A stretch of 64,000 bases of DNA. It comes from Paenibacillus elgii NBRC 100335 (GTDB lineage: Bacteria > Bacillota > Bacilli > Paenibacillales > NBRC-103111). Location of the stretch: assembly GCF_004000865.1 (NCBI RefSeq), contig NZ_BIMB01000024.1, positions 34,035 to 98,034 on the forward strand. Direction: 5' to 3'. This document shows positions 38,300 to 46,345 of the stretch, in pieces. The notes under the pieces are model-generated. The model was not told the origin of the DNA, ran no database searches, and saw only the letters and a program-made list of their open reading frames with translations. Position 1 is the stretch's first letter, and each line of letters opens with the position of its first letter. The translations under genes were made by a program, and so were the position numbers.

Positions 38300-38665
38300 C
38301 TACTGCATCCACTTTAAACGGCCAATCGCAACAAATAGAGCAAATGCTAAGAAAATGATGTTCACGACAATTTCTCTATATTCGCCTCGCATCATATGGA
38401 ATACGGCACCGAAAAGCACGATTGCCGCAAGTCCGGCCGCGGCAGTCGGCGTCAAAACAGGGACGATTTTTGCGGCTTGAGGCAAAATTAAACCTATTGC
38501 TCCAAGCAATTCCACTAAGCCAATAAAGAAAACGAGATCTTTTGGAACATCACTCACCCATGTCCAGGACGTTTTTGCTACTTCATACTGAAACGCCTTC
38601 AACCAACCGGAATAAATAAATCCTAAGGCTAATATCCCTTGTGCGATCCATAAAACGACATTCAT
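38300..38665 (-). CDS. DoxX-family membrane protein
   Basis: 121 residues with four hydrophobic helices and the DoxX-like pattern: MNVVLWIAQGILALGFIYSG with K in WLKAF, VELLGAIGLILP in helix 2, and MRGEYREIVVNIIFLAFALF toward the end. DoxX-like proteins are small inner-membrane proteins of unclear role, sometimes tied to redox or quinone metabolism. AAGGAG precedes the ATG. It is divergent from an HxlR regulator that is a natural candidate to control it. Confidence 0.88.
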   Translation of the reverse strand: MNVVLWIAQGILALGFIYSGWLKAFQYEVAKTSWTWVSDVPKDLVFFIGLVELLGAIGLILPQAAKIVPVLTPTAAAGLAAIVLFGAVFHMMRGEYREIVVNIIFLAFALFVAIGRLKWMQ

Positions 38666-38877
38666 AAATTACGCCAACTCCTTATCACTTTCATCTATTC
38701 ATATCCCAACCTAACGAACGTTAATCCATACTGTTTTTTCTTCAATCGCCTCCTCTTGTGTCTATTGAGCTCTAGGTGCATAATAATCTATAGCAATCGC
38801 TTTAGGAAGTAGTTACTTAAAATAAACGTAGTATACAAAAAGAAACCTAAGGTGGGTAGAGAAGGGAGGGTATATTC

Positions 38878-39249
38878 ATGTCTACCTTTTGTAAATTCGA
38901 GACGGCGTTGGAGATCCTTGTCGGGAAATGGAAGCCAGTTATTCTGCTTCGCCTTTTTTCAAACGGAACCATGAGATTTAGCGAACTTCAAAAAGCGATA
39001 CCGGATATCACCAAAAAAATGCTGACCCAACAATTACGGGAGTTGGAGTATCACGATATTGTTCATCGTGAGATCTATCGCCAAATTCCCCCCAAGGTGG
39101 AATACTCCATCACAGAATACGGTAAAGGGATGGCAACCATTTTGCAGGCGTTAAATGATTGGGGAGTAGCTCATGTCGAGCATTTAAATGAGTTATACGG
39201 TACGAATCATTCCGTGGAAGCGCACAGAAGTGATGCAATGGATAAATAG
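38878..39249 (+). CDS. HxlR-family transcriptional regulator
   Basis: 123 residues with the HxlR winged HTH: CKFETALEILVGKWKPVILL, FSELQKAIPDITKKMLTQQL, RELEYHDIVHREIYRQIPPKVEYSITEYG. Family members respond to aldehydes, thiol stress or quinones and usually control a divergent neighbour, here the DoxX-family gene. One Cys (Cys5) at the N terminus could be redox-sensitive, as in HypR/QorR-type members, which is inference. GAAGGGAGGG precedes the ATG. Confidence 0.9.
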   Translation: MSTFCKFETALEILVGKWKPVILLRLFSNGTMRFSELQKAIPDITKKMLTQQLRELEYHDIVHREIYRQIPPKVEYSITEYGKGMATILQALNDWGVAHVEHLNELYGTNHSVEAHRSDAMDK

Positions 39250-39278
39250 ATTACGTGAACGGGTAACGTTAGTTGAAT

Positions 39279-39328
39279 AAAGCAGCGGTAGTTTGGAACT
39301 TTATTTTCGTGTTCTGAACTGCCGCTTT
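39279..39328 (+). repeat. Dispersed hairpin element, copy 3 (possible terminator of hxlR-like gene)
   Basis: AAAGCAGCGGTAGTTTGGAAC (39279-39299) pairs with GTTCTGAACTGCCGCTTT (39311-39328) around the 11-base loop TTTATTTTCGT. A CCCTTTTTCC tract follows. It shares the loop size and the loop-closing sequence with the element at 24601. Confidence 0.6.
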
Positions 39329-39412
39329 CCCTTTTTCCAAGGGTCAGTCTAAAATTTGTCGCCTTGATCGGTCAGGCGATTTCGTTTTCGTTTGCAGAAT
39401 GTTAACAAAGAT

Positions 39413-39428
39413 TGTGAAAATGATCACT
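39413..39428 (+). promoter_or_regulatory. FNR-like box upstream of the redox NRPS cluster
   Basis: TGTGA (39413-39417), AAATGA, TCACT (39424-39428). This fits the Gram-positive Fnr/Crp-type site TGTGA-N6-TCAC(A/T). -10-like sequences GATAAT (39448-39453) and TAATAT (39453-39458) follow, which puts the box centre at about -40 to -44 from the expected start of transcription, the place for class II activation. The first cluster gene starts at 39505. Confidence 0.65.
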
Positions 39429-39447
39429 ACCAAAATTACCCAAAGTA

Positions 39448-39458
39448 GATAATAATAT
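39448..39458 (+). promoter_or_regulatory. -10 region of the cluster promoter
   Basis: Overlapping GATAAT and TAATAT hexamers 20-25 bases downstream of the FNR-like box and about 50 bases ahead of the EtfB start. No consensus -35 is seen, as expected for an activator-dependent promoter. Confidence 0.5.
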
Positions 39459-39504
39459 GAATTACGGGCCCTGATCATTGTAGTATTCGGGAAGGAGGCT
39501 TTCG

Positions 39505-40323
39505 GTGAACATTGCAGTCTGCGTCAAACAAGTGATGCTGCAGGAGATGGCGGACGAAAGCAAAGAAACGGACGGTGCAAGCCGGGAAGCGAGCCAGTTG
39601 GTCAATAACGCGAACGATTACTATGCCGTGGAAGAAGCGCTGAAATGGAAGGACCGGTACGGAGGGACCGTGACGTGCCTGTCGATGGGACCGGAAAAAT
39701 GCCAAGAGCAGCTTCGCGACATCGCCGCCTTAGGCGTCGACCGGATCGTCCTGCTGTCGGGCCGGGAATTTGCCGGGGCGGATACGTTGGCCACTTCGTA
39801 TACGCTGGCGGCAGGAATTCGCAAACTGGGCGGCTTCCAGCTTGTACTGACCGGCGAGCAGTCGCTCGACGGAGAGACCGGCCAAGTCGGCCCGAGCTTG
39901 GCCGAGCAGCTCGGCATCGTGCATGTGGCAAACGTAAGCGAAATCTGCTCCGCGCAGGACGACCGGGAAATGGTGGTCAAACGGGAGCTGGAGGATCGCG
40001 AAGTCACGATCAAGCTGCCTTTACCTGCGCTGCTGTGCATCCGCAAGCATATCAACCAACCGCGGATTCCATCGGTTGTGGGCCTTATGAAGGCAAAGAC
40101 CGCGCAAATTACGGTTTGGGGCCCGGATGATCTGGGGATTGAGCCGGGACGAGTCGGTCTAAGCGGATCGCCTACCCGGGTCGTTGGCGTATACCACCCG
40201 GCCGGAAAGGAGCGAAAGGCCGACGGGGAAATCGTCCGCTATGCGGACAACCGGCAATGCGCAGCCCGCATTTTGTCCAAAATCGGGGCCTGCGACGACA
40301 AAGGAACAGGAGTTTTCACATGA
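39505..40323 (+). CDS. etfB: Electron transfer flavoprotein beta subunit
   Basis: 272 residues with the EtfB fold: MNIAVCVKQV at the N terminus, NANDYYAVEEALKWKDR, and the nucleotide-binding stretch GEQSLDGETGQVGPSLAEQL, followed by the conserved R-K-H-I-N-Q-P-R-I-P-S recognition-loop region. The D-G-E-T-x-Q-V-G-P stretch resembles the D-G-D-T-x-Q-V-G-P of clostridial-type, flavin-bifurcating ETFs more than the human-type sequence; whether FAD or AMP is bound is inference. GTG start with GGAAGGAGG 7 bases upstream. Overlaps EtfA by ATGA. First gene of the cluster, behind an FNR-like box. Confidence 0.95.
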   Translation: MNIAVCVKQVMLQEMADESKETDGASREASQLVNNANDYYAVEEALKWKDRYGGTVTCLSMGPEKCQEQLRDIAALGVDRIVLLSGREFAGADTLATSYTLAAGIRKLGGFQLVLTGEQSLDGETGQVGPSLAEQLGIVHVANVSEICSAQDDREMVVKRELEDREVTIKLPLPALLCIRKHINQPRIPSVVGLMKAKTAQITVWGPDDLGIEPGRVGLSGSPTRVVGVYHPAGKERKADGEIVRYADNRQCAARILSKIGACDDKGTGVFT

Positions 40324-41594
40324 GCCAAATTCGCATTCTCCATTCAAATTGCATCGGATGCGGAACCTGTGTGCAGCTTTGTCCATTTGAAGCGTTGAGC
40401 TTGGCGGAAGGTCAGGCGCATGTCGACCACGACCGGTGTGTCGTATGCGGCTCCTGCGTGCCGGTATGCCCGGCGGATGCGATTGTCGACGATTCCTTAC
40501 CGGATGATTTTATGCCCGGAGATTCCATGGTCGACTGGTCCATACCGGATGAACCGGACGCTAAGCGTATCGTTAAAAGTAACGAAGCGTCGTCATTTAG
40601 CGGCATTTGCGTCTATGCGGAGCATACCGACGGAGCGCTCGTTCCTTCGGTGGCGGAGGTGATCGGGGCTGCGAGGCAATTGACCGAAGGAACGGGGCTG
40701 CCCATATCGGCTGTACTCCTCGGCAGCGAGATCGGCCATTTAACCGGCGAACTGCTGGAACTTGGCGCCGATGAGGTATGGTTGGTCGACAGCCCGAATC
40801 TTCAGCCCTATGCGGAGGATGCGGAAGCCCGCTGCATGAGCGAACTGCTTGCCGAGCTGAAGCCGGCCATCGTGCTCGGAAGCGGCACCCGGCGCGGCCG
40901 TTCGATCTTCCCGAGAGTCGCCGCACGGATGAATACCGGATTGTGCGCGGACTGCATCAGCCTGTCGCTCGATCAGGACGCGGGCAACCTAGTTGTCACG
41001 AGGCCCGCGTACGGCGGCAGCATCGTCGCGAAAATCGTCATTCCGCACCAAAGACCGCAAATGGCGACGATCAAGGAGCACGTATTCCGGCCGGCCTCGA
41101 AAGTAAGCGCGCCTAGCGGCACCGTAAGGGATATGAGCTCGCAGATTCGCGTGTCCAAGACGGTGCTTGAAATTTTGGAAATCGTGAAGGGGCGAGCGGA
41201 CCCCGCCAATCTGCTGCAGGCCGATACGATCGTTGCGGTGGGACGGGGGATCAAGAAGGCCGAGAACCTGCCGCTTATCTACGAATTTGCCGGAGCGATA
41301 GGGGCCAGCGTAGGAGCTACCCGGGCCGCCGTGGATCTGGGTTGGATGCATCCTTCCCATCAGATCGGCCAAACCGGAAGCATTGTCAAGCCCCGCGTCT
41401 ATTTTGCCTGCGGGATTTCCGGGGCGCTCCAGCATACGGTGGGGATGGAGGAGGCGGAAACGATCGTCGCGATCAACTCCGATCCGAATGCGCCGATTTT
41501 CGATCTCGCAACTTATGGGATCGTAGGCGATCTGTTGGAAGTGATCCCGGCATTTATGGAGACGTTGAAAGCGGAGAAGCAGCAAATGGTATGA
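40320..41594 (+). CDS. etfA: EtfA with N-terminal two-[4Fe-4S] ferredoxin domain
   Basis: 424 residues from ATG 40320, overlapping the etfB stop. Residues 1-55 are a 2[4Fe-4S] ferredoxin: Cys11/14/17/21 (CIGCGTCVQLCP) and Cys40/43/46/50 (CVVCGSCVPVCP). Residues about 100-424 are EtfA, with the FAD domain GRGIKKAENLPLIYEFAGAI, SVGATRAAVDLGWMHPSHQIGQTG and the terminal AINSDPNAPIFDLATYGIVGD. Ferredoxin-fused EtfA occurs in anaerobes, for example the caffeyl-CoA reductase/Etf complex, where it links NADH, ferredoxin and an acyl-CoA dehydrogenase. Here the partners are probably the acyl-CoA-dehydrogenase-like protein at 48126 and the dehydratase activator at 60789. An oxygen-sensitive role is expected. 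Confidence 0.95.
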   Translation: MSQIRILHSNCIGCGTCVQLCPFEALSLAEGQAHVDHDRCVVCGSCVPVCPADAIVDDSLPDDFMPGDSMVDWSIPDEPDAKRIVKSNEASSFSGICVYAEHTDGALVPSVAEVIGAARQLTEGTGLPISAVLLGSEIGHLTGELLELGADEVWLVDSPNLQPYAEDAEARCMSELLAELKPAIVLGSGTRRGRSIFPRVAARMNTGLCADCISLSLDQDAGNLVVTRPAYGGSIVAKIVIPHQRPQMATIKEHVFRPASKVSAPSGTVRDMSSQIRVSKTVLEILEIVKGRADPANLLQADTIVAVGRGIKKAENLPLIYEFAGAIGASVGATRAAVDLGWMHPSHQIGQTGSIVKPRVYFACGISGALQHTVGMEEAETIVAINSDPNAPIFDLATYGIVGDLLEVIPAFMETLKAEKQQMV

Positions 41595-41645
41595 CCAAGT
41601 AAACGGAATTGCAACTTTATGGAAAAGTACGGGAGGCGCAGACCG

Positions 41646-41879
41646 ATGACGGTACGAGAACAAATTTCCGATTATATTCGCGAGCTGACCCACGAGCCTG
41701 TAACCGATCCTTCGCTGAATCTGTTCGAAGCAGGCTTGCTGACCTCGCTGGATGTGCTGGATCTGATTTCTTTTCTGGAAGAAACGTTTCGGGTAAGTAT
41801 TTCCGAGGATGACGTGAACATGGAGAGCCTCGGAACGATGAACGGTGTCGTGTCGCTGGTCGAACGGTTAAGGGCATGA
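41646..41879 (+). CDS. Free-standing acyl/peptidyl carrier protein
   Basis: 77 residues from ATG 41646 (GGAGG 9 bases upstream; the frame to 41619 has none). A single four-helix carrier domain with F-E-A-G-L-L-T-S-L-D, in which Ser34 is the phosphopantetheine site; the usual D before S-L is T here. Size and charge resemble DltC-type and stand-alone PCPs. It is followed after 10 bases by an AMP-forming ligase, which very probably loads it. It could hold the starter acid while the dehydratase and dehydrogenase act on it. Confidence 0.92.
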   Translation: MTVREQISDYIRELTHEPVTDPSLNLFEAGLLTSLDVLDLISFLEETFRVSISEDDVNMESLGTMNGVVSLVERLRA

Positions 41880-41889
41880 AGGTAGCCGT

Positions 41890-43419
41890 ATGCTGATTCC
41901 CGACATGTTGTCCAAGGCTGCGGCAGACGATCCGCAGAAGGAAGCGTTTATTGAGAAGCACAGGCGATTGACCTTTCGGGAAGCCGACGAGGCTTCGACC
42001 CGGCTCGCGCGATTTCTGCTCTCTCAAGGCATTCGCAAAGGCGACCGGCTGGGCATCTTTTCAGCCAAATGCCTCGAAGAAATTATCGTCATCTTGGCGG
42101 CGATGAAGATGGGGGCGATCTTCGTCCATATCAATCCGCATGTCAAAAGCGAGCAGCTGCGTCATATCGTTATGGATTGCGGGATGCGGGCGCTGTTCGT
42201 TCATGACAGCAGAATCGGCGTTCTGAACCAAGCTGGTCTGGAAGAAAGCAGCATCGAGCTGCTCGTAAGATTGTCTCAGGCGCAGGCGCAGCGCAGAGAC
42301 CGGTTGGAATATGAACATGATTATGCGCTGGAAGACATTTTACAGTGTGCAGATTTTGCAGGCAGCCTTCAGGCAGAAGTGCATGCAGACGATCCGGCAG
42401 CGATCCTATACACCTCCGGCTCCACCGGAAAGCCGAAGGGCATCGTGGTGACGCACCGTATTTTTAGCGAAGCGACGGTCACCTCCGCTCAGGTTTTGGA
42501 AAACCGACACACCGACCGGCTGATTAGCGTGACCCCGTTTTCGTTCGACGGTGCGCTCAGTCAATTGTTCACCATGCTGTATGTAGGCGGAACCTTAGTT
42601 TTGCAAGAATCTCTTTTCCCTCATGATATCGTGGAAGCGATGCTTCGCGAGCAGGTTACCGGCTTCCACGGCGTACCGTCGCTTTGGAGGATGCTCCTCC
42701 AAAAACACTCTCCCTTGGCGAAGCACCAATACCCTCACCTCAGATACATCTCGATTATCGGCGAACCTTTTCCCCATGACGAGCTAATGAAATTAAAGGC
42801 TCTGCTGAGGCAGACGAAATTTTATATGATGTACGGCATGACGGAGGCTTTTCGTTCCACGTGCCTGCTTCCCGAAGAGTTCGAACGCAAAATCCCGTCG
42901 GTGGGCAAGCCTTTGCCCGGCGTGGACATTACCGTCGAAGACGAGGACGGCCGCTTGTGCGGTCCGGGCGAGACCGGCGAAATCGTGCACCGGGGGGCGT
43001 TCGTGTCTCCGGGCTACTGGAACGATCCGGCGAAGACGAGCGAAGTGTTCCGGGGCGGAGCGCTGCATACGGGCGACCTCGGAAAGCTGGACGAGGAAGG
43101 CTACCTGTATTTTGCCGGACGCAAAGACAAAATGCTGAAATCGCAAGGCTTCCGGTTCAGTCCCGAGGAAGTGGAGGAGCGCTTGTGCCAGATGCCCGGC
43201 GTGACCGAGGCTGCGGTGATCAGCAGGCACGATCCGGACAAAGGCGGCAGCTTGAAGGCGCTGGTCGTCACGGAAGAGGGGGTTACTCTGACGGAAAAGG
43301 AGGTCATCCGCTACTGCAAATCCGTTCTGCCCTATTACATGATTCCCGACACCGTCCATTTTCGCGAGCCGCTGCCCAAGACCGCCAATCTCAAAATCAA
43401 TCGGTCCGAATTAAGCTAA
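41890..43419 (+). CDS. AMP-forming acyl/aminoacyl ligase (stand-alone adenylation enzyme)
   Basis: 509 residues of the ANL superfamily: P-loop YTSGSTGKPKGIVVTH, the A5-like MMYGMTEAF, HTGDLGKLDEEGYLYFAGR, and the final catalytic lysine in PKTANLKINR. The pocket residues read about D-G-S-H-S-I-M-R-S-K against GrsA and match no amino-acid code known to me, so the substrate may be an amino acid or another carboxylic acid. Pairing with the free carrier protein 10 bases upstream indicates loading of the carrier rather than of CoA. Likely supplies the starter unit for the NRPSs downstream. Confidence 0.92.
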   Translation: MLIPDMLSKAAADDPQKEAFIEKHRRLTFREADEASTRLARFLLSQGIRKGDRLGIFSAKCLEEIIVILAAMKMGAIFVHINPHVKSEQLRHIVMDCGMRALFVHDSRIGVLNQAGLEESSIELLVRLSQAQAQRRDRLEYEHDYALEDILQCADFAGSLQAEVHADDPAAILYTSGSTGKPKGIVVTHRIFSEATVTSAQVLENRHTDRLISVTPFSFDGALSQLFTMLYVGGTLVLQESLFPHDIVEAMLREQVTGFHGVPSLWRMLLQKHSPLAKHQYPHLRYISIIGEPFPHDELMKLKALLRQTKFYMMYGMTEAFRSTCLLPEEFERKIPSVGKPLPGVDITVEDEDGRLCGPGETGEIVHRGAFVSPGYWNDPAKTSEVFRGGALHTGDLGKLDEEGYLYFAGRKDKMLKSQGFRFSPEEVEERLCQMPGVTEAAVISRHDPDKGGSLKALVVTEEGVTLTEKEVIRYCKSVLPYYMIPDTVHFREPLPKTANLKINRSELS

Positions 43420-43440
43420 TTCAGAAAGGGGAACCCAACC

Positions 43441-44442
43441 GTGAAACGGTGCACCTTATGCGTGATGCCCGAAACCTACCCCGGAATCACGTTCGATTCC
43501 GAAGGCGTCTGCTCCTTTTGCAGCAAACAGAGCGGGAAACAGCCCGTTCCGTCGCTCCCCAAGCTTCAGGCGAAGCTGGATGAAATCATCCGGGAATGCA
43601 AAGCGCAGAACCGGAAGTACGATGCGCTGGTTGCCTACAGCGGAGGGAAGGACAGCACGTTCCTGATTCATACGCTCAAGGAAAAGTATGGGCTTCGCAT
43701 GCTCGCTGTGACGCTCGACAACGGCTTCATGTCGGAAGCTTCGTTTGTAAACATGCGCAAGGTGCTGAACCGCTTGAATGTGGATCATACGATTGTCCGG
43801 CCCCGGTACGACCTGATGAAGCAAATTTTTTTGCAGAGCTCGGCGCCCGAGGTTTACCCGACCCATCTGACGCAGTTCGGCAGCGGTATTTGCATCTCGT
43901 GCATCCGCATCGTGACGAACATGTGTTTGCGGGTCGCCATCGAAAAAGGAATTCCGATGGTCATGTTGGGCAACAGCCCGGGACAGTTGATCCAATCCGA
44001 GAACGAAATACTATTTCAGGACAACAAAATTCCGTACGAGCTGCGCAAAAATTTGTTCAAGCCGCTCGCGGAGCGCGTGGGGGACGACGTGTATCCGTAC
44101 CTCATGCTGGATAAGGACGAGTACAGAACGAACCCGTTTCCTTACACGATCAACGCCTTCCCGATCATCGGGTACCAGGAGGACGAAATTTACCGTACGA
44201 TCCGGGAGCTGGGATGGACCAAGCCGGAGGACGTCGATCCGAATTCGACGAATTGCCGGTTGAATTCGCTGGGGATCGTCAAGCACAAGCAGATTCATCG
44301 TTTTCATCCGTACGATTTTGAAATGAGCTTGCTGGTGCGGCAGGGTATCATTACCCGGGAAGAGGCGCTGAAGCGCGTCGAGGACCCGGAGGAAAAAGCG
44401 CTGCGGCTCGCCGAGCAGGTGGAGGAGCAATTGCTGAGCTAA
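43441..44442 (+). CDS. PP-loop amidotransferase-like enzyme (N-acetyl-sugar amidotransferase family)
   Basis: 333 residues. N-terminal zinc-type Cys pattern C-T-L-C-V-M-P-E-T-Y-P-G-I-T-F-D with a second pair V-C-S-F-C, then the PP-loop AYSGGKDSTFLIHTLKEKYG and a Cys pair in SGICISCIRI. This matches the WbpG/PseA family, which turns a sugar N-acetyl group into an acetamidino group using ammonia from HisH/HisF-like partners. No sugar or HisH/HisF genes are nearby; instead AsnB lies 1.9 kb downstream. In this setting it may make an amide or amidine on an amino acid or acyl unit (inference). GTG start with AAAGGGGA upstream. Confidence 0.88.
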   Translation: MKRCTLCVMPETYPGITFDSEGVCSFCSKQSGKQPVPSLPKLQAKLDEIIRECKAQNRKYDALVAYSGGKDSTFLIHTLKEKYGLRMLAVTLDNGFMSEASFVNMRKVLNRLNVDHTIVRPRYDLMKQIFLQSSAPEVYPTHLTQFGSGICISCIRIVTNMCLRVAIEKGIPMVMLGNSPGQLIQSENEILFQDNKIPYELRKNLFKPLAERVGDDVYPYLMLDKDEYRTNPFPYTINAFPIIGYQEDEIYRTIRELGWTKPEDVDPNSTNCRLNSLGIVKHKQIHRFHPYDFEMSLLVRQGIITREEALKRVEDPEEKALRLAEQVEEQLLS

Positions 44443-44478
44443 GCGTGGCCAATTCACGTTATGGGGCGGAGGCTGCTT

Positions 44479-46305
44479 ATGGCTACTCATGAGAAAATTT
44501 CCGAGCTGCTGGACGCCAATCCGGATATTCTGCGATTGCTCGTCGACAGCGAGACGTTATCCGACGCCCGCAGCCGGATGTTCGGTTACTTGAACGAATG
44601 CGAGGACAAGGTGCGGCGCGCCGACTGCCCGCTGCATCCGCTGGAGAAGAAAAATACCCGGGACTGCATCACGGTATTCAAAAGCATTATCTCGGAAAGC
44701 AACGAGCACAAAACGAAGCACAGCTGCCTGGACACCTTATGGAAGCTGGCTGCCGAGCATTGGCGGCGGCAGGAATGGCCCGAGGTGACGGATGCGTTTC
44801 TTGTGGAAATGAAGCATTTGTTCAAGGGGGTGATCGGCCTTTCGGGAATTTATTCGAAATCGGGCATTTGCAAGCGCGAGGTTCCGGCCTTCATGCATCT
44901 GGAAGGGCGCGAGGCGGCCGTCGTCCGGTCCGACCTGCTCAACGTGAAAGCGGACCAGTATGCCGGTTTTATCCGCAAGAACGGTTATAGAACCGGGCTG
45001 GACGATGAGGTCGTCCGGCGCAGGGAGGAGCATCGGCAGCGGATTTTGCAGGCGTTGGGAGCGACGGAGCAGGACTGGATGAATTACCGCTGGCAGTTTA
45101 AGCACCGCTTCCGCGATGCCGGCAAAATCGGCGAAATCATCGAGCTAACCGCCGAAGAGAAGGCGTGCATCGATGCGGCGATGGCGCAGGGGATTCCTTG
45201 CGAGATCACACCGTTTTACCTGTCTTTGATGGACCCCGACCCCAAGGCGGACCGTCATCGGCACGACCGGAGTCTGCGGGCGCAGGTTATTCCGAACCGG
45301 ATTTATCTGGACAAAATGCTGGAAGCCAGGCTGCTCCCGAAGGAAGAGCTGGATTTTATGCACGAGATGGACACTTCGCCTACCGACTTTGTGACGAGAA
45401 GATATTCGCAGATTGCCATCGTCAAGCCTTACTTATGGTGCCCGCAAATCTGCATCTACTGCCAAAGAAACTGGGAGCTGGCGGAGGATTCCTGCGGCAA
45501 GGCCGATCCGGCGATTCATAATTTGGCGGAAGCGTACGAGTGGTTCCGGGCGAATCCGGGCATCAGCGAGGTGCTCATCACAGGCGGGGACCCGCTGGCC
45601 GTCAGCAACGACAAGATCGCGTCTATTTTGCAGACGTTCGCGGAAATGAAGCACATCAAGCGCATCCGCATCGGCACACGGACGCTTGTCACGGCGCCCA
45701 TGCGCTTCGACGAGGAGCTGCTGGCAATTCTGCGGACGTATCACCGGCCTCCCGAGCAGACGATTACACTGGTCACCCATGTGCAGCATCCGTATGAGAT
45801 TTCGCAGGAAATGGCGGACGCGATGCGGAACATCAAGTCGATCGGCATCGACGTATATAACCAGCAGGTGTTCACCATGCAAAATTGCCGGAAGTTCGAG
45901 ACCTGCTTTTTGCGGGAATCGCTGAAGGGGATCGGCATTTCGCCTTACTATTTGTTCAATCTGAAGGGAAAAGAGGAGACGACGGACTTCAAGGTGCCCG
46001 TAGCCCGGCTGCTTCAGGAACAGAAGGAGGAAGCGCGGTTAATGCCGGGGCTAGTGCGGACCGACAAACCGGTGTTTAACGTGCCTACGCTCGGGAAGAA
46101 CGAGCTGAACGCTTGGCAGGACCATGAAATCATTATGATTTTGAACGACGGGAGCCGGATTTATGAATTTTATCCTTGGGAAAAATATATGGCCCCGGTC
46201 AATACGTACGTGTACAAGGATACGCCGATTTACGATTTCCTGCGCCGATTGGAAGCCTTGGGGGAAAATCCGGACGATTACAAGACGATCTGGTATTATT
46301 TCTGA
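44479..46305 (+). CDS. KamA-family radical SAM protein with long N-terminal domain (2,3-aminomutase-like)
   Basis: 608 residues from ATG 44479 (GGAGG 6 bases upstream). Residues 1-260 are a helical, Cys-containing extension absent from usual KamA proteins of about 420 residues. The radical SAM core has Cys321-x3-Cys325-x2-Cys328 (CPQICIYC) for the [4Fe-4S] cluster, EVLITGGDPL after it, and Lys540 in VPTLGKNE, which aligns with the PLP-binding lysine of lysine 2,3-aminomutase. The two Asp that bind the lysine side-chain amine in that enzyme appear to be Asn494 and Asn534 here, so the substrate is probably not lysine. Expected reaction: shift of an alpha-amino group to the beta carbon, giving a beta-amino acid for the NRPS. 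Oxygen-sensitive. Confidence 0.88.
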   Translation: MATHEKISELLDANPDILRLLVDSETLSDARSRMFGYLNECEDKVRRADCPLHPLEKKNTRDCITVFKSIISESNEHKTKHSCLDTLWKLAAEHWRRQEWPEVTDAFLVEMKHLFKGVIGLSGIYSKSGICKREVPAFMHLEGREAAVVRSDLLNVKADQYAGFIRKNGYRTGLDDEVVRRREEHRQRILQALGATEQDWMNYRWQFKHRFRDAGKIGEIIELTAEEKACIDAAMAQGIPCEITPFYLSLMDPDPKADRHRHDRSLRAQVIPNRIYLDKMLEARLLPKEELDFMHEMDTSPTDFVTRRYSQIAIVKPYLWCPQICIYCQRNWELAEDSCGKADPAIHNLAEAYEWFRANPGISEVLITGGDPLAVSNDKIASILQTFAEMKHIKRIRIGTRTLVTAPMRFDEELLAILRTYHRPPEQTITLVTHVQHPYEISQEMADAMRNIKSIGIDVYNQQVFTMQNCRKFETCFLRESLKGIGISPYYLFNLKGKEETTDFKVPVARLLQEQKEEARLMPGLVRTDKPVFNVPTLGKNELNAWQDHEIIMILNDGSRIYEFYPWEKYMAPVNTYVYKDTPIYDFLRRLEALGENPDDYKTIWYYF

Positions 46306-46345
46306 CTTCTGATCCGCCACACGGAACCGAAAGGAGGGAACCCCA

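Noticed and set aside
43441..44442. PP-loop gene as a surface-sugar (pseudaminic or legionaminic acid) gene
   Set aside because: No other sugar-pathway genes are nearby and the gene is embedded in the NRPS operon; kept as a family-level call only.
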